Below are positions 6,783 to 11,449 of a stretch of DNA of 11,449 bases, piece after piece. The notes under the pieces are model-generated. The model was not told the DNA's origin. It saw only the letters and a list, made by a program, of their open reading frames with translations, and made no database searches. A program made the position numbers and the translations under genes. The number at the start of each line of letters is the position of its first letter. Position 1 is the stretch's first letter. The DNA comes from Pseudoneurospora amorphoporcata (Eukaryota; Ascomycota; Sordariomycetes; Sordariales; Sordariaceae): the NCBI GenBank assembly GCA_033297205.1, contig MU859513.1, forward strand, positions 1 through 11,449, given 5' to 3'.

Positions 6783-7592
6783 CTCCTCCCCGCTCTCGCT
6801 CTCGCTCTCGCTCTCGCTCTCCTCCTCCCGTACAGCTTCCTCCCGCCGTCTAACTCGATGGACCAGCCTGTCCAAATCCGCCGTAACCCTCCCAATCTCA
6901 TGGCCTTGGCCAACTTCTACCCCTTCGCCCCGTAGGAACCTGGTGAGGTTGTCAGCCGTGCCTCCTTCGTCAGTGTGCTTCTGCCAGAGTGACTAGCGCC
7001 AAGCCTTTCTTGTGCAAGTCCACGAAAAGAAGTGCGAGGTCTGTATTCTAGCAATAAATTGTTGCCAGTAAACCCCGATAGCAAGGGAGAGATTCTTCCG
7101 CGTAGCCGCCTCGCCTGTGACTGGGGAGACTGCGTACGCCTTCCTGCAGAAAAAGGGGTGGAAGGGATTCTTCCAGCTTCCGCAAAAGCATGTTAGTAGA
7201 GCGTCCTCGTGCTCGAAGCGCTCGTGGTAGTCCTTACAGTCACCGTGGCCAGACCTGGCCGCGAGGAGGTGGTGTAAAGAGCGTCTGTCCAACTCTTTTA
7301 GTTCATCATTAGGCTTGATAGAGACCCCCAACCGGTAGTCTGCATAAGACTCTGGCTTATTCGCGGCCCACCATGCCTTGAAATCCGTACGCGCCTCTCT
7401 CTTAGCAAGCCGCCTTGAATGCGCAAGGGTAGCCGAGCCTTCATTGACTACCTCTTCCCCTTCAGCACCCGCCTTAGCAAGCTCGTCAGCAATCTCGTTG
7501 CCCATGATACCCTTGTGGCCAGGAACCCAGCGGACGTCCACCAGGCTGGGGCCATAGCCCTTGCGGGTGGCACGAAAATCGAGGGTATAGGT
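6780..7592 (-). pseudogene. LINE ORF2 C-terminus: RNase H end and tail, broken
   Basis: RNase H of Tad-type elements degrades the RNA strand during reverse transcription. The end of this domain is visible as VDVRWVPGHKGIMGNEIAD near 7490-7535, with the conserved His and GNE.AD. A Cys/His-containing region (CFCGSWKNPFHPFFC) follows. A frameshift at about 7023-7028 sends the ATG frame into a TAG (6993-6995). The reading DLHKKGLALVTLAEAH is found in the neighbouring frame, and a second shift near 6970 restores the original frame. That frame then runs through TADNLTRFLRGEG and GHEIGRVTADLDRL into a Glu/Ser repeat, coded by (CTCTCG)n on the plus strand, to the TGA at 6780-6782. The open frame extends right to an ATG at 7736, but those first 48 codons are AT-rich flank. 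Confidence 0.75.
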
Positions 7593-7906
7593 AATTTGGT
7601 AAAGGAGAGGGAAGGAAATATTAATATTATAAGATTGTATAGTAAATAGAGATATTCCAGTCTGGTGAATATTCGCTAGAAAGTGGTGAGTTAGAGACTC
7701 GAGGGGTGATGTAGCTGGAATAACGGAATCGGACAATCACATGTTGCATAAAAAAAGAAAATGGAAAAACTAAAGATAGAACCTGCCCTGCCACTGAAGA
7801 AGCGGCAAGCTTGTGTCAAAAGACGGGAAGGGCTAAACTTGCCTTCCAAACTTTTAGAGCTAACCAACCCTAGCTCGCCGATCCTACGCCGTTAAGGTGT
7901 AAAGGG

Positions 7907-8004
7907 CTAGGTAGACTTGGGCAGGTACGTAGTAATATATACGTACAGGGGTATTAAAGTATACCAAGGGGAAGTACCCCGCCTACCTAGAGGTACTGCA
8001 GTAC
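7907..8004. repeat. Multi-stem foldback region
   Basis: An outer stem pairs CTAGGTAG (7907-7914) with CTACCTAG (7983-7990). Inside it, GTACGTA (7925-7931) pairs with TACGTAC (7940-7946), and GGTAT (7950-7954) with ATACC (7961-7965). Directly after, GTACTGCAGTAC (7993-8004) is a perfect 12-bp palindrome. All stems named are exact. It may be a structured non-coding RNA or transposon subterminal sequence, or simply an AT/GTAC-rich foldback. Confidence 0.5.
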
Positions 8005-8133
8005 TATAGAAGTACCAGACGACGTTTCTAGTACCTATTTAATTGTTACCCGTCTCTCTCCCCTCCCTTATACACTCAAATTCACCAATGTTTATTTTTC
8101 TTCACTTGAAAAATATCTTCAAGTCTACCTACT

Positions 8134-8140
8134 ATATAAA
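8134..8140 (+). promoter_or_regulatory. TATA box upstream of the 8176 reading frame
   Basis: TATATAA stands 36 bases before the ATG at 8176, which has the context GCCAAATGGC, reasonable for a fungal start. A pyrimidine-rich stretch (8147-8167) lies between them, as often seen around fungal transcription starts. The gene it would drive is broken, so present-day activity is unknown. Confidence 0.4.
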
Positions 8141-8175
8141 AGGGCCTCAGCAGCTTCCACTTCTTTTCGCGCCAA

Positions 8176-8795
8176 ATGGCTGACCAGGAGTTCTACCATG
8201 AGAGTCGCGTCGCCTTACGTGGGGAGCGCCTTCCCAATGACTATGCAAACGGACTTTTCTACTGCGCTATCTACGGTATACGATACAATGAAGCACTTGC
8301 TAAGTCTCAAGAAGTAGTAAAGTTTTGCAAGAAGCTTCCCGATAGCAACTTTGCTCGGGCACGTAATGCCCGGCTCTTGGACCAGAGGGACAAAGAAGGC
8401 GAGAGAGAGAAGATGTTGTTGTATTGAAGAAGGAAACAGAGCTGCGAACGATCGCGGGGAAAAAGCTAGTTAAGCGTGGTGGTGCTGGGAAGAAGTGGGC
8501 CTAGCCCGGCAGGCACGGCTGACCGTGAGCCGGCTGGGCACAAGACCGGCTCATCATGAGCAACCAGATCCCGAAAATGGCAACGGACGACGCTAAACCC
8601 TACTGTTTTTGGCACCTGGACGTCCCTAGCGAGAACACGCTCCGATAGTTGGTAAAATGTTATCTCGAGATGGCATACTTCGTCGGTCGGGCATGTGCTG
8701 TGGCAGGATATAAGGGGTTGTACTATGAGTTTGGTCTCCTCCCCGAGGTGTCGATCGCCGAAGAGGCTAGGTGTTATACGGACATTCGACCCTAA
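8176..8795 (+). pseudogene. Broken conserved-looking fungal hypothetical gene
   Basis: The first frame begins MADQEFYHESRVALRGERLP and runs 83 codons to a stop after 8424. Coding character does not end there: from about 8400 the sequence continues in another frame as VVVLKKETELRTIAGKKLVK. This points to one frameshift. That second frame reads on to 8795 through TAG 8502-8504, TGA 8520-8522, TGA 8526-8528 and TAG 8646-8648. It contains PYCFWHLDVPSENTLR[stop]LV and MAYFVGRACAVAGY and ends with LLPEVSIAEEAR before the TAA. From memory this second part resembles a widespread fungal protein of unknown function; I know of no established role. The TAG at 8646 most plausibly replaces a Gln codon. Similarity seems to end at about 8775, so the 3' part is also lost. 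Confidence 0.55.
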
Positions 8796-9399
8796 GCCTC
8801 ACTAGGCTCCTAAGGAGCCGTACGGCTTGGACCTAAGCCTTGCTATACGGTTGGATGCCTCAGGCAACTAGGCCATACTCACCCTCGACGCTTGGCATCA
8901 GCCTCGAGATGGCCGGAGGCCTCCTCAGAGGTGTCCGGAGGCTTCCAGCCGCAATACCTACCTCGGCCGGACTCTTGGCCACCGGTACTGCTTACCCGAA
9001 CTTCCCTCGATGCTACCGGGCTAGAGAGCCAACTACGGAAGTGCCGAAGATATTGAAAGATCACTATAAGACAATTTGTGAGAAGATTCTGGGCGTTTGC
9101 TGCACAGACCGCTAGTCCTTTGCGCTGTAGGGCTCTTTGCCCTGCACCCCTTCTTTGACAGCGGATCTGGCACCTCTCAGAATCCCCTCCTTTGCAGACC
9201 TTCCTCCTCTTTGTATTATTAGCTCTATATAGCTGGTGATCCCTTCCAGCTTCAGATAGCTGGATCCCTCAATTAGACATCATTTATATTATTTCGTGAT
9301 TTATTTTATACAATCCTAGTTATCCTAGGAATAACTATAGCTAACTAAGTAAAGAGTAGGGTGCCTGGATGAAGGACGGCGCTAGATGGAAGATAGGGA
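8796..9399. other. Stretch without a convincing gene
   Basis: The only long frame (8840-9115, plus, 91 codons, ending KDHYKTICEKILGVCCTDR) shows no recognised motif and may be chance. There is a short perfect hairpin GGCTCC(8805-8810)/GGAGCC(8814-8819). The direct repeat CCTAAGCCT occurs at 8791-8799 and 8831-8839. A near-palindrome centred on TCCTAGGA lies near 9325. Bases 9215-9360 are AT-rich and contain many CTAG and TAG motifs. Confidence 0.35.
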
Positions 9400-9557
9400 A
9401 TGGATGAAGGCATTCCGAAAGATCTATATGTATACAGACTGCTAGACAAATGCCTTGAAGCCTTAGGTGACAAGGCTCGATACGTACCTCAAGTACGTAC
9501 CGATTCCTTTTGGCATAAAAAGGCCTTGAAGCCCGGCCTTCTTATGGATGTTGAGAG
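9400..9557 (+). pseudogene. Possible coding remnant of unknown origin
   Basis: The frame starting MDEGIPKDLYVYRLLDKCLE continues with ALGDKARYVPQVRTDSFWHK and LKPGLLMDVERD, then runs straight into the 80-bp repeat. Its composition (balanced, hydrophobic and charged residues alternating) reads like true protein, but I recognise no family. An in-frame TAG (9394-9396) stands two codons before the ATG. It may be an internal exon-like fragment of a gene cut by the repeat. Chance cannot be excluded. Confidence 0.3.
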
Positions 9558-9637
9558 GGATCAACAAGGCCTTCGAGACCAAAGTAGTTTATTAGCTGAA
9601 TTGAACTACTGTTCCAAGCCCTGCACACAGCCCTTGT
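9558..9637. repeat. 80-bp dispersed repeat, copy B
   Basis: Direct copy of 6415-6494 with one mismatch in 80. It separates the possible coding remnant on its left from the WD40-NLR tail on its right. Immediately after its last base (CCCTTGT) the sequence becomes ACAGGCTACGCGATCAAG, the start of the NLR-derived piece, whereas at copy A it becomes the TTG-repeat tail of a LINE. Confidence 0.85.
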
Positions 9638-9638
9638 T

Positions 9639-9995
9639 ACAGGCTACGCGATCAAGATCTGGGACCCAGCGTCGGGGAGCTGCCTCCAAACGATTAATAC
9701 TAGTATTATGATGACCGATATCTTGTTTGACCCTACTAATCGCTACCTACGTACCAATATTGGACGTATTAAAATAGATATAGAAGTTACCGAAAGCCAA
9801 GTTGTACTAGATAATCCAGAGAGCCATGGCTATAGCTTGGGATAGGATGGGTCTTGGATTACTTGCAACGGCCAGAACGTACTCTGGCTGCTACCGAATT
9901 ACCGACCGTCTCATTTTGACCTCCAGGAACGGATGATATCTATCGGTAATGGATTGGGATGGATTTAGTTTATTGACTTCTTACGAGATATATAA
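9639..9995 (+). pseudogene. Orphan C-terminal tail of a WD40-type NLR
   Basis: The frame opens with IKIWDPASGSCLQT (9651-9692), the end of a WD40 repeat identical at protein level to repeat 2 of the minus-strand NLR. The DNA matches 1403-1442 (reverse complement) at 37 of 40 bases. It continues with the non-repeat tail typical of fungal WD40 NLRs: DILFDPTNRYLRTNIG, then HGYSLG[stop]DGSWITCNGQNVLWLLPNYRP, and finally MISIGNGLGW. In-frame TAG codons are at 9843-9845 and 9966-9968, and TAA is at 9993-9995. No NACHT or earlier repeats precede it; the 80-bp repeat does. It is therefore a decayed fragment and not an independent gene. The intact NLR lacks exactly this kind of C-terminus. Confidence 0.75.
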
Positions 9996-10003
9996 TGTAT
10001 TTG

Positions 10004-11101
10004 CCGCTTATTAAAGAGACTCTCGACGCTATCTGTAAGGCGAAGATTTTTACTAAGTTGGACGTTATCGCAGCGTTCAATAGGATTCATGTGAAAGAGG
10101 GCCATGAGTGGCTTACCGCGTTCATTACGCGTTTCGGTCTCTTTGAGTCCCTCGTATGTCCCTTCGGTTTATAGGGCGCGCCGGGAATCTTCTAGAACTA
10201 TATTAACGACGTGCTGCACGACATTCTCGACGTCTACGCGATCGCTTACCTCGACGATATTCTGGTGTACTCTGAAAACGAAGAGGAGTATGTTGGCCAC
10301 GTCAAGGAAGTCTTGAACCGTATGATCAAGGCAGGTCTGCAGATCGATATCGATAAGTGCGAGTTTCATACTATACGAACGAAATACTTGGGGCTGATTA
10401 TTAACCTAGGCGGTATCGAGATGGACCCCGAGAAGGTGTTTGCTGTTGTGTCGTGGGAGGCTCCAGACTCCAAGAGATCGCTGCAGCGATTCCTAAGTTT
10501 CGCTAACTTTTATCGTCGTTTTATCAAGCACTTCTCCATTATCGCGGCCCCTCTCTACGAGCTAACCAAGAAGACAGAGGACTGGCACTGGGAGGACCAA
10601 CACCAGAAATCTTTCGAGGCTCTCAAGAAGGCCTTTAGCAGTGGACTAGTCCTTCGTATTTACGATTAGTCCAAGTAGATTGTGGTCGAGACGGACGCTT
10701 CCAATTGGGCTTGCGGCGGCATACTGTTATAGTACGACGATGAAGGTATCCTTTGTCCCGTCGCCTACTTTAGCCAGCGGCACTCGTTAGTAGAGTGCAA
10801 CTACGATATTTACGATAAAGAGTTGCTAGCTATTATTAAGGCACTGGAGGAGTGGCGCCTTAAGTTGGAAGGAGCTTAGTAGCCGTTTGAAGTCCTAACT
10901 GATTACAAGGGATTGAAGTCTTTTACGGTTAATAAACAACTTACCCCCCGGCATATGCGATGGTCCTAGTTTCTGTCGCGTTTTAACTTCACAATCTAGT
11001 ATAGGCTAGGGTCGCTACAATTGCGCCCCGATGCCCTGAGTAGGAAGCCGGAGGACGTGCCCAAGGATGAGATAGACGAGAGGTTGTTTGGTGAGGAATA
11101 A
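10004..11101 (+). pseudogene. Ty3/Gypsy Pol: reverse transcriptase and RNase H, with ten in-frame stops
   Basis: Reverse transcriptase copies element RNA into DNA, and RNase H removes the RNA strand. Visible RT motifs are KLDVIAAFNRIHV (catalytic Asp at 10061), CPFGL[stop]GAP, AYLDDILVYS (YLDD at 10247-10258) and YLGLIINLGG. RNase H motifs are VVETDAS, YDKELLAI and LTDYKGLKS, followed by FLSRFNFTI[stop]YRLG and RPDALSRKPED. One frame covers all of this. It is interrupted by TAG at 10172, 10193, 10667, 10676, 10730, 10877, 10880, 10967 and 10997, and by TAA at 11099. Family alignment from memory suggests Gln at most of these places. About nine other Gln codons remain intact. There is no frameshift over roughly 1.1 kb, which is striking for a copy with so many stops. 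Confidence 0.8.
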
Positions 11102-11366
11102 GATCCTGCTATATCGCAATATTTTCGTCAATGGAGCTTTCGTCTTGGAAGACGTGGAGGAGGAGGTCTTTGTTGGATCAGAGTGTCTCTGTGAGTTGGA
11201 AGTGATGGATGAAAAGTCAACGGATGACTTGGTTACGGAAAGTTATGGGAAATCTGTCTTTCTGCAGGACTTTGTGGCTTGTCTCTCAGACCCGGAAACG
11301 AAGGCATGGTCTAAGGAGGTCGAAGAGTATATGTGTAAGGGTTCTACGAGGTTAACACGCAGGTAG
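11100..11366 (+). pseudogene. Possible pre-integrase linker of the Gypsy element, shifted frame
   Basis: Beyond the RNase H end the coding character moves to another frame, probably by a frameshift near 11105-11130. This frame is open from an ATG at 11088 and reads FVLEDVEEEVFVGSECLCEL, then DFVACLSDPETKAW, up to TAG at 11364-11366. It is acidic, with no zinc-binding HHCC or integrase catalytic motif. Its place after RNase H suggests the variable linker before integrase. It could equally be an unrelated gene start; I recognise no domain. Confidence 0.35.
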
Positions 11367-11449
11367 GCCTTGTTGGGAACTTGTAATATTCGACAAGGAG
11401 CAAGAAGACTGAGCCAGTCTGGAAGCTAGACTGGGCATGACTAAATACA
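11367..11449. other. Right end of window, unassigned
   Basis: A short tail without a recognisable motif. It contains a small inverted repeat, CCAGTCT (11414-11420)/AGACTGG (11428-11434). It may belong to the Gypsy element. Confidence 0.3.

Larger units (their letters stand above)
6495..7592 (-). mobile_element. Tad1-like LINE copy 2, 5'-truncated
   Basis: This minus-strand copy keeps only the 3' end of ORF2 (end of RNase H and C-terminal tail), the 3' UTR and the (CAA)n-type tail at about 6495-6522. The element-like coding sequence stops near 7590, where the frame runs into AT-rich sequence unlike the rest, so that is the likely truncation point. 5' truncation is the usual result of incomplete target-primed reverse transcription. 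The 3' end abuts the 80-bp repeat. No clear target-site duplication was found. Confidence 0.75.
7593..8175. other. AT-rich, GTAC-rich spacer with promoter-like end
   Basis: There is no gene in this stretch. The left part (7593-7780) is AT-rich flank of the truncated LINE. The middle (7900-8050) is unusually rich in GTAC and CTAG and folds into several perfect small inverted repeats. The right end has pyrimidine-rich CTCTCTCCCCTCCC (8053-8066), then TATATAA (8134-8140) about 36 bases before the ATG at 8176, an arrangement resembling a fungal core promoter. Confidence 0.45.
9996..11366 (+). mobile_element. Ty3/Gypsy retrotransposon fragment (RT - RNase H - linker)
   Basis: This is an internal piece of an LTR retrotransposon of the Ty3/Gypsy type. 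No gag, protease, integrase core or LTR is visible in the window. The left border is approximate, since similarity to reverse transcriptase starts with PLIKETL (about 10004). The right border is unknown and may lie beyond the window. The piece directly adjoins the WD40-NLR tail, in a different frame. Confidence 0.8.

Noticed and set aside
8505..8570. tRNA-like or RNA gene in the GC-rich CCGGC segment
   Set aside because: No cloverleaf with matching acceptor, anticodon and T arms could be drawn; the segment reads as part of the 8176-8795 pseudogene.
9400..9711. A single 103-codon gene through the 80-bp repeat
   Set aside because: The frame crosses the dispersed repeat and then reads the WD40-NLR tail in the wrong frame, so the length is fortuitous.
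10172..11101. A-to-I mRNA editing (UAG to UGG) as explanation of the TAG codons
   Set aside because: Editing would give Trp, whereas the family residues expected at these sites are mostly Gln.

Overview
This window looks like a repeat-rich, gene-poor accessory region of a filamentous ascomycete (Pezizomycotina) nuclear genome. The evidence is a fungal NOD-like receptor (NLR) with PNP/UDP-phosphorylase, NACHT, WD40 and TPR parts, Tad1-type LINE fragments, a Ty3/Gypsy pol remnant, and many in-frame stops of the C-to-T type expected from RIP-like mutation. The species cannot be told from the sequence alone.

Layout from left to right. Bases 1-1100 hold no convincing gene, but contain a strong 16-bp inverted repeat (635-677), a TACAGGGGT motif next to it, and one copy of a 29-bp repeat (423-451). 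The main gene is on the minus strand at 1101-3797: an intact, intronless NLR of about 898 residues. It has an N-terminal nucleoside-phosphorylase-like domain, a NACHT NTPase, two full WD40 repeats plus half a third, then an abrupt switch to TPRs. The second copy of the 29-bp repeat follows at 4232-4260, so the NLR sits between direct repeats.

From about 4594 to 7592 are two minus-strand Tad1-like LINE copies, head to tail. They share a similar 3' end and a (CAA)n tail. The left copy keeps ORF1 (zinc knuckles, one frameshift) fused almost directly to the last 40 or so codons of ORF2, so it is an ORF1-only derivative. The right copy is 5'-truncated and keeps only the end of ORF2 (RNase H and C-terminal tail). 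Between them is an 80-bp block that recurs at 9558-9637 with one mismatch.

Bases 7593-8175 are an AT-rich and GTAC-rich, highly foldable stretch ending in a TATA box. From 8176 to the end, the plus strand carries a chain of broken coding pieces: a conserved-looking fungal hypothetical gene (8176-8795), a short possible coding remnant (9400-9557), the C-terminal tail of a WD40-type NLR (9639-9995), and the reverse transcriptase/RNase H part of a Ty3/Gypsy element (about 9996-11366). The in-frame stops in these pieces are mostly TAG, and in the Gypsy piece they fall where Gln is expected.

The most interesting biology is the modular recombination of NLR parts. The intact NLR has lost a stretch after NACHT, switched from WD40 to TPR within a repeat, and lies about 5.6 kb from an orphan WD40-NLR C-terminus. 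That orphan still matches the receptor's repeat DNA at 37 of 40 bases.
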